From Paludisphaera rhizosphaerae (GTDB lineage: Bacteria; Planctomycetota; Planctomycetia; Isosphaerales; Isosphaeraceae), in NCBI RefSeq assembly GCF_011065895.1, contig NZ_JAALCR010000022.1, forward strand, positions 1 through 64,000: DNA of 64,000 bases. The letters run 5' to 3'. Of the stretch, positions 29,970-38,602 are shown one piece after another. Made by a program: the position numbers and the translations under genes. The notes beneath the pieces are model-generated. The model saw only the letters and a program-made list of their open reading frames with translations, did not search any database and was not told where the DNA came from. Each line of letters opens with the position of its first letter. Within the stretch, counting starts at the first letter, position 1.

Positions 29970-31526
29970 TCAGCGCTTGGCGTCGGGCGTGCCGCGGGTG
30001 AGCCGGGTGAGCTGAGGCTCGAAGTGGTGGGCGGCCGGATAGCGGCCAGGAGCGCCGGCGGTGAACTCTTCGGGCGCGATGAGCGGGCGGATGATTTTCT
30101 CGACGGGACCGGCGGTGAACGCCTTCTGCATGTAGCCGTCAGCCAGCTCGTTGGCGATGGCGGCCATGATCATGCCCTGGTCCAGGGCCAGCACGTAACC
30201 CGAAACCATCCCCGTGCTAACGTCGACGGAGTCCTGGAAACCCAGGGGACCGTAGACGGGGAATCGCTCCTTCATCGCCTTGAGGTTGTCCATCGCCTCA
30301 CGAGGCGCGAAGGCAAGTGCAAGGAACGAGGCGTGGGGCGTCACGACCCCATGAATGGTGTTGCTCGTCAGCGTGGTCATATGGGGAGGAAGCCCCCAGG
30401 CCACGTCGAACGAGAGGTAGCCGTCGGGGTTGGTGCCCAGTCCCTTGACGCCGTAAACCTCGTAGCCGCCGGTGGGACGGAAGGCCGGGGAGAATCCCCA
30501 GTAGCCGTATTTCATCTCCTTGAGGCCGTGATCGATCTGCCCGCGCACATAAAGAGGATGGTTCACGCCCCAACTCTTGGGCGCCCAGGCGGCTTCAGGG
30601 ATGAAAAGAGTCACCATCAGGGCTTCGAACATACTGCCGCCCCAGCTTGGGACGACGCGCATGTTCATGTAGTCGTAGGCCCCCTCGAAGACGCGCAGGC
30701 CGTGGTAGTCGCGAGGCTCCCCGGTGGGGGTTTGGGTCTGCGGCGCAACCTCGGTCGGGAGCGTCCGATACATCCGATAGTAGTGTTCAGGCGGAAGCTG
30801 GCCGCGGGCGATTGCGATATAGCTGGCGATCCTCGCCTCGGTGTTGAGCATCCCGTAGTGGCCGTAGAACGAGTTCTCGTCCACCCAGTAGCCGACCCGG
30901 AGCAACCCCGGCTGGTGAATGGGGTCTTGCTGGTCGTAGAAGGAGAAGAGGAAGCCGAAATCCATCGCCTCCAACAGCCGCTCGGCGTTGGGCGCCAGTT
31001 CGGGGCGGGTGTTGGAGACCATCATCAACGCCATCGCCATCCAGGCGTTGTCGACGGTCGAGATCAGAGGGCGGCGCGGGGCTGAATCCACGGGCGACGT
31101 CGCCAGCCGCTTGCCGTTGCGCGGATCGATGTCGTTGACGAAGAACCCGTGGGGCCGGTTCATCGCATCGAGCGTCTGAATCGTCCGCGTCAGCCTCCCC
31201 TGGGCTTCCTCGTGCGAGATGATTTCCAGCCGCTCCGCGGCCATCACGCTCCAGATGTACGACGCGATGTTCGTCGGCGTGGTCTCGGCCACTGGCTCGC
31301 GCCAGCCGTCGCCGTCGCGGTGAATCCGGTCCGACGGCAAGCCGCTGGGATAGGCGAGCTTCTCCATCGACTTCCAGGTGTCGACAGCGTAACGCCGAAG
31401 GGTCAGGCGGTCTTCCGCCGTGAGACTCGACGTCCGCGCCTCCGCAAAGGCCGTCGGCGTCGTCGGCGCGGCGACGAGCCAGGCGAGCAGGAGCCAGACG
31501 GACGACGAAACAGGCGATCGAGTCAT
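29970..31526 (-). CDS. Exported glucoamylase-like/DUF3131 protein
   Basis: This 518-residue protein has a signal peptide (cleavage near AFAEA at about 29) and then an alpha-helical barrel-like sequence. Motifs GHYGMLNTEARIASYIAIAR (about 225), SWGGSMFEALM (about 305), YWGFSPAF (about 345) and VVTPHASFLAL (about 405) match the glycoamylase-like domain (PF10091) and DUF3131 families, relatives of which are beta-1,2-glucan-active enzymes (GH144 group). The likely role is hydrolysis of an oligo- or polysaccharide outside the cytoplasm; the linkage cannot be told here. It has its own strong promoter and appears to be monocistronic. Confidence 0.8.
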   Translation of the reverse strand: MTRSPVSSSVWLLLAWLVAAPTTPTAFAEARTSSLTAEDRLTLRRYAVDTWKSMEKLAYPSGLPSDRIHRDGDGWREPVAETTPTNIASYIWSVMAAERLEIISHEEAQGRLTRTIQTLDAMNRPHGFFVNDIDPRNGKRLATSPVDSAPRRPLISTVDNAWMAMALMMVSNTRPELAPNAERLLEAMDFGFLFSFYDQQDPIHQPGLLRVGYWVDENSFYGHYGMLNTEARIASYIAIARGQLPPEHYYRMYRTLPTEVAPQTQTPTGEPRDYHGLRVFEGAYDYMNMRVVPSWGGSMFEALMVTLFIPEAAWAPKSWGVNHPLYVRGQIDHGLKEMKYGYWGFSPAFRPTGGYEVYGVKGLGTNPDGYLSFDVAWGLPPHMTTLTSNTIHGVVTPHASFLALAFAPREAMDNLKAMKERFPVYGPLGFQDSVDVSTGMVSGYVLALDQGMIMAAIANELADGYMQKAFTAGPVEKIIRPLIAPEEFTAGAPGRYPAAHHFEPQLTRLTRGTPDAKR

Positions 31527-31939
31527 CGCACCACCTCGGGGAGAGGGTTCTCGGTCGGTGCGGGGAATCCGCGGCGATCCCCCACGAACTCGCTCTCTCT
31601 CAGAGCCTCCGAGGGGTTATGCCTCTATCAATCAGTATACTCAAATTTACTAATCGTGACAAATCCTCGTGAGGATTCATGCAAGCAATGCAGTTTGGGT
31701 GCAACGTCGACCGATGGCTGCCGCCGGCGTCTGGCGTCGCTGGGACAGCACCGTTAGATTCAACGGTTGGTTGTGCACGATATTACGGATCGGTCGCGGC
31801 GTAAAGACGCGTCTAGGTCGGCCCTCGTTCGGGCCGTGGGAAGAGTCGATCCGTCCGAAGTCTTCCGCTCGCGGGCTCGCACCCCCGCTTACCCCTCTCA
31901 TCGTCCGTCCCAGGACGGGACTTGAAGAAAGGATGAGGG
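31527..31939. other. Divergent intergenic region, AT-rich core
   Basis: This 413-base region separates the minus-strand DUF3131 gene from the plus-strand MetE-like gene. Its AT-rich core at about 31620-31680 carries the minus-strand promoter; a plus-strand promoter is expected near 31740-31800 but I see no clear one. No small gene is supported. Confidence 0.5.
31634..31662 (-). promoter_or_regulatory. Likely strong sigma70 promoter of DUF3131 gene
   Basis: On the minus strand TTGTCA (31662-31657), a 17-base spacer and TATACT (31639-31634) match consensus at 5 of 6 positions each, in an AT-rich patch. It is about 110 bases upstream of the start at 31526. Confidence 0.6.
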
Positions 31940-32968
31940 ATGTCGGCTCCATGGATTCCCGCCACGGTCATCGGCAGTTGGTCGTTCCCGGGCTGGTACG
32001 AGAAATTCGTGCTTGATGTGAAGCAGCATCCCGATTTCTACGGGCCCGTGGATCGGGAAGAGGCCGTCCGCGACGCCGTCCGCCTGGCCGTCGACGACCA
32101 GCTCCGCGCAGGGTTGGACCGGATCACCGACGGCGAGGTGCAAAGGGTTGACTTCAATCTGGGCTTCTACGAGTATCTGGGCGGCTTGCAGCCTTTGCGG
32201 CGGGCTCGGCATTGGGGGGCTCCGGCCCACGACCAGCGTGATCGCTATCGATGCGTCGCTCCGCTCTCCGCACCAGAGGGTCTGGGGACCGTCGTGGAGT
32301 ACCACCGGCTCCGCGAGTATACGGACGCGCCGGTGAAGGTGCCGGTTCCGGGACCGTTCACCCTGGCGGGATGTATCGAGGGGGGCGAGGTTTATCGCGA
32401 CCGGCAGGCTGTGGCCGAAGACCTGATCCCAATCGTCTCCGCCGAGTTGAAGGCTCTGGCGGCGGCCGGGGTCGATTTCATCCAGTTGGACGAGCCGAGC
32501 TTCGCCTGTCACCCCGACGCACCGGACTACTTTCTCGACGTGATCGCCCGAACCGTCGAGGGTGTCGACGCTTACGTCAGCATGCACATGTGCTTCGGGA
32601 ACTATCGGGCGCGGGCGGTGGGGAGGAGATCGTATCGATCGCTCTTCCCCCACATCGGCCGGGCGAAGGTGAATCAACTGGCCTTGGAGTTCGCGAGCCG
32701 TGAAATGGCCGAAATCGAGATTCTCCGGGAGCTTCCGGAGACGATGGATGTGGCCGTGGGTCTCGTCGATGTGAAGAATACATGGGTGGAGCCGGCCGAG
32801 TTGGTCGCGGAACGGCTTCGCGAGGTGCTCCGACACATGGCGCCGGAGCGAGTTTCGGTGACGCCTGACTGCGGGTTCTCGCAGACGGCGCGGCACGTCG
32901 CCGTGGCGAAGGCGCGGTCGCTGGCCCAGGGGGCGGCGATCGTTCGCCGCGAACACGGGCGTTCTTGA
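31940..32968 (+). CDS. Cobalamin-independent methionine synthase II-like protein
   Basis: The 342-residue product covers only the C-terminal catalytic barrel of MetE, as in archaeal and short bacterial forms. It has ATVIGSWSFP at the start, TDGEVQR near 64-70, QLDEPSFA near 178, and the zinc ligands His/Cys in MHMCFGN (about 216-218) and Cys in TPDCGF (about 310). It may transfer a methyl group to a thiol, but short MetE-like proteins often do not use methyltetrahydrofolate, and the exact reaction is unclear. ATG 31940 lies just after GAAAGGATGAGGG. It is followed 33 bases later by an MBL-fold gene and then a xylulokinase gene, suggesting a catabolic transcript. Confidence 0.82.
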   Translation: MSAPWIPATVIGSWSFPGWYEKFVLDVKQHPDFYGPVDREEAVRDAVRLAVDDQLRAGLDRITDGEVQRVDFNLGFYEYLGGLQPLRRARHWGAPAHDQRDRYRCVAPLSAPEGLGTVVEYHRLREYTDAPVKVPVPGPFTLAGCIEGGEVYRDRQAVAEDLIPIVSAELKALAAAGVDFIQLDEPSFACHPDAPDYFLDVIARTVEGVDAYVSMHMCFGNYRARAVGRRSYRSLFPHIGRAKVNQLALEFASREMAEIEILRELPETMDVAVGLVDVKNTWVEPAELVAERLREVLRHMAPERVSVTPDCGFSQTARHVAVAKARSLAQGAAIVRREHGRS

Positions 32969-33001
32969 ATCGGTCGGTTCAGACCGAATGAGGTTTTCGT
33001 C

Positions 33002-33847
33002 ATGATCGAACCCGTGCGGAGCGGGGCCGAGTTGGTCCATGAGATCGAGGAACCGGTCGCGCCGACGTCGGGGCTGGTCGTCTGGTGGACGGGGCAGAGC
33101 GGGTTTCTGATCCGATCCGCCCAGGGCTTGCTGGCCGTCGACCTCTATCTATCCGAGCACCTGACGAAGAAGTATCAGGCGTCCTCGCGACCTCACGTCC
33201 GAATGACGCGGGCGCCGCTTCGAGGCGTGGACCTTCAGACGGTCGACCTCCTGCTGGCGAGTCACAAGCATTCGGATCATCTCGATCCGGGGACGGTCCC
33301 AGCGCTGCTGGCCGCCTCGCCTTCGGCGATGCTGGTTCTGCCGGAGGCGATCCGCGAGTACGCTCTCGATCTGGATCTCCCGGAAGACCGCCTGATCGGC
33401 GTGGATTCGGGCTCGGACGTGCGAGGCGCGGGCTTCCGGATTCGGGCGATCCCCTCGGCCCACGAGGAGTTCGATCGCGACTCGGCCGGTCGGCACCCTT
33501 ATCTCGGCTTCATCATTGAGGCCGCCGGTCTGCGGATCTACCACAGCGGCGACACCGTCGCCTACGAGGGGTTGGCGGAGGTTCTCGGGGAGGAGCGTTT
33601 CGATGTTCTCTTCCTGCCGATCAACGGCCGAGACCCCTCGCGTGGGGTCTCCGGCAACATGACCGCGGGCGAGGCCGTCGATCTGGCCGCGCGAGTTCGA
33701 CCGCGGTACGTGGTTCCTCACCACTATGACATGTTCACCTTCAATACGGTTCCTGTCGGCGATTTCGAGGCCCAGGCGCGTCGCCTGCCCGCCGGCGTCG
33801 AGGCGAAGATTCTGAAGTGCGGCGAGCGGTGGGAGATCAAGCCGTGA
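33002..33847 (+). CDS. MBL-fold metallohydrolase, UlaG-like
   Basis: The 281-residue protein is a metallo-beta-lactamase fold hydrolase. The metal-binding motif SHKHSDHLD (about 86-94), the further His in IPSAHEEF, Asp in YHSGDTVAYEG, and the terminal His of VPHHYDMF are all present. The arrangement matches the UlaG/L-ascorbate-6-phosphate lactonase group (COG2220). The substrate is unknown; a sugar lactone is plausible given the downstream kinase. Its stop TGA overlaps the GTG start of the xylulokinase gene (GTGA), so translation is probably coupled. Confidence 0.83.
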   Translation: MIEPVRSGAELVHEIEEPVAPTSGLVVWWTGQSGFLIRSAQGLLAVDLYLSEHLTKKYQASSRPHVRMTRAPLRGVDLQTVDLLLASHKHSDHLDPGTVPALLAASPSAMLVLPEAIREYALDLDLPEDRLIGVDSGSDVRGAGFRIRAIPSAHEEFDRDSAGRHPYLGFIIEAAGLRIYHSGDTVAYEGLAEVLGEERFDVLFLPINGRDPSRGVSGNMTAGEAVDLAARVRPRYVVPHHYDMFTFNTVPVGDFEAQARRLPAGVEAKILKCGERWEIKP

Positions 33848-35385
33848 GCGTGACCATCGGCATCGACATCGGGACGTCCGGAACCAAGACGCTGGCGATC
33901 GACGAGTCGGGGAAGATCCTGGCGTCGGCCTCGTCCGAATATCCTTGCTCTCATCCCAGGCCCGGCTGGTCGGAGCAGGACCCCGAGCTATGGTGGACCG
34001 CGACCTGCGAGACCGTGAAGTCGGTGCTTTCCTCGGGAGCGTTCTCCCCGTCCGACGTCGCCGGTTTGGGACTGAGCGGCCAGATGCACGGCTCGGTGTT
34101 TCTCGACGCCGACGGCCAGGTCGTTCGACCGGCCTTGCTCTGGAACGACCAGCGCACGGCCGCCGAATGCGCCGAGATCGAGGAGCGAGCCGGCGGTCGC
34201 GAGGAACTCATCCGGATGGTCGCGAACCGGGCTCTGACCGGTTTCACGGCCCCGAAACTCCTCTGGGTTCGTCGCCACGAGCCCGCCGCCTGGGACCGCG
34301 TCCGTCAGGTGCTCCTGCCGAAAGACTACATTCGATACCGGCTCACCGGCGCGTACGCGACCGAGGTCAGCGACGCCTCCGGCACGTTGATGCTGGACGT
34401 CGCCAACCGCTGCTGGAGTCGGGAACTGCTCGGGAAGCTGGATCTCGACCCCGCGCTCCTGCCGGCCTGCTATGAGAGCCCCGAGGTCTCGGCGACGGTC
34501 AGCAAGATCGGCTCGGAGGCGACAGGGCTTCCCGTTGGCGCGAAGGTCGTCGGCGGCGGCGGCGATCAGCCGGCCGGGGCGGTCGGCAACGGGATCGTTC
34601 GGCAGGGAGTGGTCTCGGCCACGATGGGGACCTCGGGCGTCGTCTTCGCCCATTCCGACCACCTCGGCTTCGACCCCCAGGGACGCCTTCAACGCGGTTG
34701 CCATGCCGTGCCGGGCGCGTACCACGTGATGGGGGTGGTCCTCTCCGCTGGAGGGAGCCTCCAGTGGTTCCGCAACGAACTGGGCAAGGCGGAGGTCGCC
34801 CTGGCGAAGCAGCAGAAGATCGACCCCTATCAACTCCTCACCTCGGAGGCCGCTCTGGCGGGGCCGGGGGCGGAGGGACTGTTTTTCCTGCCGTACCTGA
34901 CGGGCGAACGCTCGCCCTACTTCGACCCCGACGCCAAGGGAGGCTGGGTCGGCCTGACCGTCCGCCACGGCCGCCCGCACATGATCCGGGCGGTGATGGA
35001 AGGGGCGACGTTCGCGATGCGCGACAGCCTGGAGCTGATCCGCGACATGAACGTGGCGATCGAGCAGATCCGCGTCTCCGGCGGCGGGGCTCGCAACGCG
35101 CTCTGGCGGCAGATCCAGGCCGACGTCTACGGCGCCGACGTCCACACGATCAACGCCAGCGAGGGGCCGGCCTTCGGGGTGGCGTTGCTGGCGCAGGTCG
35201 GCGTGGGAGGATTCTCCTCCGTTCCCGAGGCCTGCGACGCCACGATCATGACCGTCGAGAGCACCGGCGTTGATCGCCGGGCCAAGGCGTACTACGATCG
35301 AGCCTACAAGGTCTACCGCGGCCTGTACGCCCACTTGAAGGGGACCTTCCGGGAGATCAGCGAACTGGTCGCCCAGGGCCTCTGA
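33844..35385 (+). CDS. xylB: Xylulokinase
   Basis: The 513-residue product is a FGGY carbohydrate kinase that phosphorylates D-xylulose with ATP. GIDIGTSGTKTLAID (5-19) is the phosphate loop, GLSGQMHGSVFLD is the signature of xylulokinases, the catalytic Asp lies in GGGGDQPAGAVG (about 241), and VSGGGARNALWRQ is the C-terminal ATP-binding motif. The start is GTG 33844, overlapping the stop of the MBL gene, with GGGAG about eight bases upstream. Full length. No xylose isomerase gene is nearby. Other pentuloses or polyols are possible substrates. Confidence 0.92.
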   Translation: MSVTIGIDIGTSGTKTLAIDESGKILASASSEYPCSHPRPGWSEQDPELWWTATCETVKSVLSSGAFSPSDVAGLGLSGQMHGSVFLDADGQVVRPALLWNDQRTAAECAEIEERAGGREELIRMVANRALTGFTAPKLLWVRRHEPAAWDRVRQVLLPKDYIRYRLTGAYATEVSDASGTLMLDVANRCWSRELLGKLDLDPALLPACYESPEVSATVSKIGSEATGLPVGAKVVGGGGDQPAGAVGNGIVRQGVVSATMGTSGVVFAHSDHLGFDPQGRLQRGCHAVPGAYHVMGVVLSAGGSLQWFRNELGKAEVALAKQQKIDPYQLLTSEAALAGPGAEGLFFLPYLTGERSPYFDPDAKGGWVGLTVRHGRPHMIRAVMEGATFAMRDSLELIRDMNVAIEQIRVSGGGARNALWRQIQADVYGADVHTINASEGPAFGVALLAQVGVGGFSSVPEACDATIMTVESTGVDRRAKAYYDRAYKVYRGLYAHLKGTFREISELVAQGL

Positions 35386-35440
35386 TCGATCGACCGGCGC
35401 CTCTCGGTCGAGGCCCGCACCATTCGCCAGGAGCCTTCGT

Positions 35441-37585
35441 TTGGCCCGCAAGTCCCGTGCGCCTCGACCGCAGCCGGCGCTCTCGCAGCAACCGTCCGAG
35501 ACGCCCTCCGCTCCCGCCGAGCCCATCGTCGTCGCCGACGATCCATCGCCGACCGCCCCGCCGCGCGACCTCCGCCGATCCCTTTGGATCGGTCTGGCGG
35601 TCGTCGCGCTTCTGGGCGTCCACCTGGCGCTCGCCGAGCGGAGCCTGCTCTCGGAGAACGCCACGGTCGACGAGGTCGTGCACATGCCGGCCGGTCTGAC
35701 GTACTGGGACAAGCACACCTTCCGGCTGTACCACCACAACCCGCCCCTGGTGAAGATGGTCGCGGCCCTTCCGGTCTGGCTTGCGAAGCCCGAACTGGAA
35801 GAGCTTTACAAGCAACGCTCCTGGAGCCAGCGCGACCCCGCGCAGTTGAACTTCGCCCAGAACTTCGCCTACTACAACATCGACCGCTATTTCGAGCTGT
35901 TCGACCTGGCTCGGATGGTCATGCCGCTGTTTTCGGTCCTCGGCGGCGTCGTCGTCTTCGCCTGGTCGGCCCGCCTTTACGGTCCTACGGCCGGCCTGTT
36001 GAGCCTGGTCCTGTGGTGCTTCTGCCCGAACATCCTGGCGCACGGCCGGCTCATCACATCGGACGTCGGCTCAACGGCTATCGGCGCCGGCGCGACGTTC
36101 CTGTTCTGGCTGTATCTGCGAAGTCCTCGTTGGGGACTCGCCGCGGCTTCCGGGGTGGCGCTCGGGCTGGCGCAACTCACCAAGTTCAGCATGCTCTTGC
36201 TGTACTTCGTCTGGCCCTTCCTTTGGCTCGTCCGGCTTGTTTTGGTCCCGTCGGCCGAGGGCTGGCCGCGACGGATCGGCCGTGGGCTTGCTCATGGTTT
36301 GCTGGTGGTCGTGCTGAGCATCCTGACGATCGACGTGGGGTATTTTTTCGAGGGCGTCGGCCGGCCGCTGGGGAGTTTTGAGTTCGCCAGCAGCCCTCTG
36401 ACGCGACCCGTGCCCGGAGGAGTCAGGACGCCGCCGGCCTCGGAGAATCCGCTCTTCGCCATGCACTGGCCGTTCGTGCAGAACCGGTTTCGGGGGACCT
36501 TTCTGGAGAAGTTCCCCTCGCCGTTACCCGAGCATTACCTGCTGGGCTTCGACGAGCAGAAGCTGGAAGCCGACGGCATCCCGGTGCGCTTCCAGAAGGC
36601 CTATGAGGCCCTGGGAGCGGGCGACGTGAAGGGAGCGATCGCCGAGGCGTCATCCTCCAACCGCGCGGTTTCCGGATACGGCGTCTACCTGAACGGCGAG
36701 CTTCGCGCGACCGGGTGGTGGTATTACTACCTGGCGACGCTGGCTTACAAAGTCCCGGAAGGAACCTGGCTCCTGATGCTCGGTTCGATCGCGGTCCTGG
36801 CCGCCGCGAAGCGATCGAGGGAGGCGTGGGCCGATGAGGTCGCGCTCTGGACGGTGCCGTCGGTCATCCTCTTCGCGATGAGCTTCCTGACTGACATCAA
36901 CCTCGGGCTGCGGTACATCCTGGCGATCGTCCCCTATCTCTTCATCCAGGCGGGCAAACTGGTTCCCTGGGTCGAGTCGTTGACGGGGCAGGGGAGAAGG
37001 TTGGGGCGGTCGGCGCTGCTGGGCGGACTGGCACTGACGATCACGGCGACGGCGATGATCCATCCCAGCTACCTGGCGTACTTCAATGTGGTCTCGGGCG
37101 GTCCTGACAGGACGCCGGCTCGCCTGATCGACAGCAACCTGGACTGGGGCCAGGACCTCGTCAAGCTCCGCGCCTGGTGTCGAGAAACGATTCCCAACGA
37201 GCCGATCGGCCTGGCGTACTTCGGCCAGATCAACCCGACGATCTTCACGCTCCGGGGCGATCGTTTCGATTGGTTCCTGCCCCCCGCGAGGCCGAACACC
37301 TTCGTGTCGCTGGCCCCCCCTGGCGTTCGACTCATCGGGCCGGCGCAGGAGTTGAAGCCCGGTTGGTACGCCGTCAGCGCGACGCTCGTCTACGGTCTCA
37401 AGTGGCGGTTCTACGACCCGACTCCGCTCGTCAACCAGGCGTGGGCTCCGACCTGGAGATCGAAGGATGACGCCTTCGGATACTTCCGGCTCTTCGAACC
37501 CACGCATCGCATCGGCCACTCGATCTATCTCTATCACCTGACAGCCGAGGACGTGGCCCGCGCCGCGCCGATGCTCAAGCCGTAG
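35441..37585 (+). CDS. GT39-like membrane glycosyltransferase
   Basis: The 714-residue protein has a Pro-rich cytosolic N-terminus, about ten membrane segments and a soluble C-terminal part. The first extracytoplasmic loop, with TVDEVVHMPAGLTYW and HHNPPLVKMVAALP, is the GT-C fold signature of protein O-mannosyltransferase/ArnT-like (GT39/GT83) enzymes; the Asp-Glu pair is the likely catalytic acid site. It probably moves a sugar from a polyprenyl-phosphate donor to a protein or lipid outside the membrane. The start is TTG 35441, supported by AGGAG eight bases upstream; no ATG fits. It ends with an 11-base overlap with the convergent methyltransferase gene. Confidence 0.83.
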   Translation: MARKSRAPRPQPALSQQPSETPSAPAEPIVVADDPSPTAPPRDLRRSLWIGLAVVALLGVHLALAERSLLSENATVDEVVHMPAGLTYWDKHTFRLYHHNPPLVKMVAALPVWLAKPELEELYKQRSWSQRDPAQLNFAQNFAYYNIDRYFELFDLARMVMPLFSVLGGVVVFAWSARLYGPTAGLLSLVLWCFCPNILAHGRLITSDVGSTAIGAGATFLFWLYLRSPRWGLAAASGVALGLAQLTKFSMLLLYFVWPFLWLVRLVLVPSAEGWPRRIGRGLAHGLLVVVLSILTIDVGYFFEGVGRPLGSFEFASSPLTRPVPGGVRTPPASENPLFAMHWPFVQNRFRGTFLEKFPSPLPEHYLLGFDEQKLEADGIPVRFQKAYEALGAGDVKGAIAEASSSNRAVSGYGVYLNGELRATGWWYYYLATLAYKVPEGTWLLMLGSIAVLAAAKRSREAWADEVALWTVPSVILFAMSFLTDINLGLRYILAIVPYLFIQAGKLVPWVESLTGQGRRLGRSALLGGLALTITATAMIHPSYLAYFNVVSGGPDRTPARLIDSNLDWGQDLVKLRAWCRETIPNEPIGLAYFGQINPTIFTLRGDRFDWFLPPARPNTFVSLAPPGVRLIGPAQELKPGWYAVSATLVYGLKWRFYDPTPLVNQAWAPTWRSKDDAFGYFRLFEPTHRIGHSIYLYHLTAEDVARAAPMLKP

Positions 37586-38471
37586 GCTTGCGACAGACGT
37601 AGACCTGAGCGAGGTCGTCGTCGGAGACGGGGCCGAAACGGACTTCGGTCTCGAACCCCGCCCGTTTCAGGATCTCGGGGAAATCGAGGCCCAACTCCGT
37701 GAAGACGGGATAGCCGACGTCGCCTCCAGGGTGACGGATCTCCTGGGTGAGTCCCTCGAACGAGCCGTCGTGCCGGAGCCGCGCCCGGGGGAACGTCTTG
37801 GCCTCGTTGGGCGAGACCGGGACCGTGAAAACGTGGAGCCCGCCGGGGACCAGGACCCGTCGGATCTCGGCTAGCGCTCGATTGAGTTCTGGAACGTGTT
37901 CCAGAGTCTCGGAGGTTAGAACCAGGTCGAACCGGGCGTTCTCGTAGGTCAGTCCCATGAGCGACTCATTGCGGATGCCCGAGACATAGGCGCCCGGCCG
38001 GACGTTGGGAACGTATTCCGAGGAGTGGAATCGCGCCAGGTTCGAGAGGACCTCGTGGATGCCGTCGATCCGGTTGATCTCGGCGATCCGCAACTCGCCG
38101 GCTTCGTGGCTACCAGCCCAGGTGCGTAGGTCGGCGAGACGAGTTCCCGCGACGGGGAAGAGGTCGAGGAGGACCTCGGCCATCCTGCGGGCGCGGAGCT
38201 TCGCGCCGCAGCCGGCGCAGTCGTTCGATTCCTTCCTGGCAAGCGCCTCCGCTTGCCGTTCGGTGAGTCCCCACAACTCGACCAGCCGGGGAGGGATCAC
38301 CCGGCGACGATAGAGCATCCGGCACCGGCGTCCGCAGACCGAGCAGGGCTCGACGCGGCCGTGCAGGATGGCGTCGGCGTGGTCGCGGAGCAGCCAGCCG
38401 ACGCGATGGGCTTCGTTCCACGCAGTCACCAGCGGTCGCTTGACGACCGGGGGGAGAGGGATCTTGCTCAT
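37575..38471 (-). CDS. Class I SAM-dependent methyltransferase with Cys clusters
   Basis: This 298-residue protein carries the second half of a class I methyltransferase clearly: FDLVLTSETLEHVPEL (motif IV region), LAEIRRVLVPGGLHVFTVP (motif V-VI) and a final strand pair. The N-terminal 95 residues have two Cys groups, CSVCGRRC (43-50) and CAGCG (85-89), which look like a zinc-binding region. Motif I is poorly conserved, so the substrate and even the activity are uncertain. Such proteins often sit in glycan gene sets. ATG 38471. Its 3' end overlaps the GT39-like gene; upstream it is divergent from ispG. Confidence 0.78.
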   Translation of the reverse strand: MSKIPLPPVVKRPLVTAWNEAHRVGWLLRDHADAILHGRVEPCSVCGRRCRMLYRRRVIPPRLVELWGLTERQAEALARKESNDCAGCGAKLRARRMAEVLLDLFPVAGTRLADLRTWAGSHEAGELRIAEINRIDGIHEVLSNLARFHSSEYVPNVRPGAYVSGIRNESLMGLTYENARFDLVLTSETLEHVPELNRALAEIRRVLVPGGLHVFTVPVSPNEAKTFPRARLRHDGSFEGLTQEIRHPGGDVGYPVFTELGLDFPEILKRAGFETEVRFGPVSDDDLAQVYVCRKPTA

Positions 38472-38602
38472 GTTGGGAGAGGTGTTCAGAGGCCCGCGCA
38501 GGCTTGACCGCCGGCCGGGCGTCGTTTACGATCGATTCATGCGTCCACGAGGAGCGGGCACGCGCTAAAGTCGGATTTGACCGCAAATTAGGGCGAGGAT
38601 CA

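Noticed and set aside
33988-35739. 583-codon minus-strand ORF
   Set aside because: Antisense to xylB; no family pattern.
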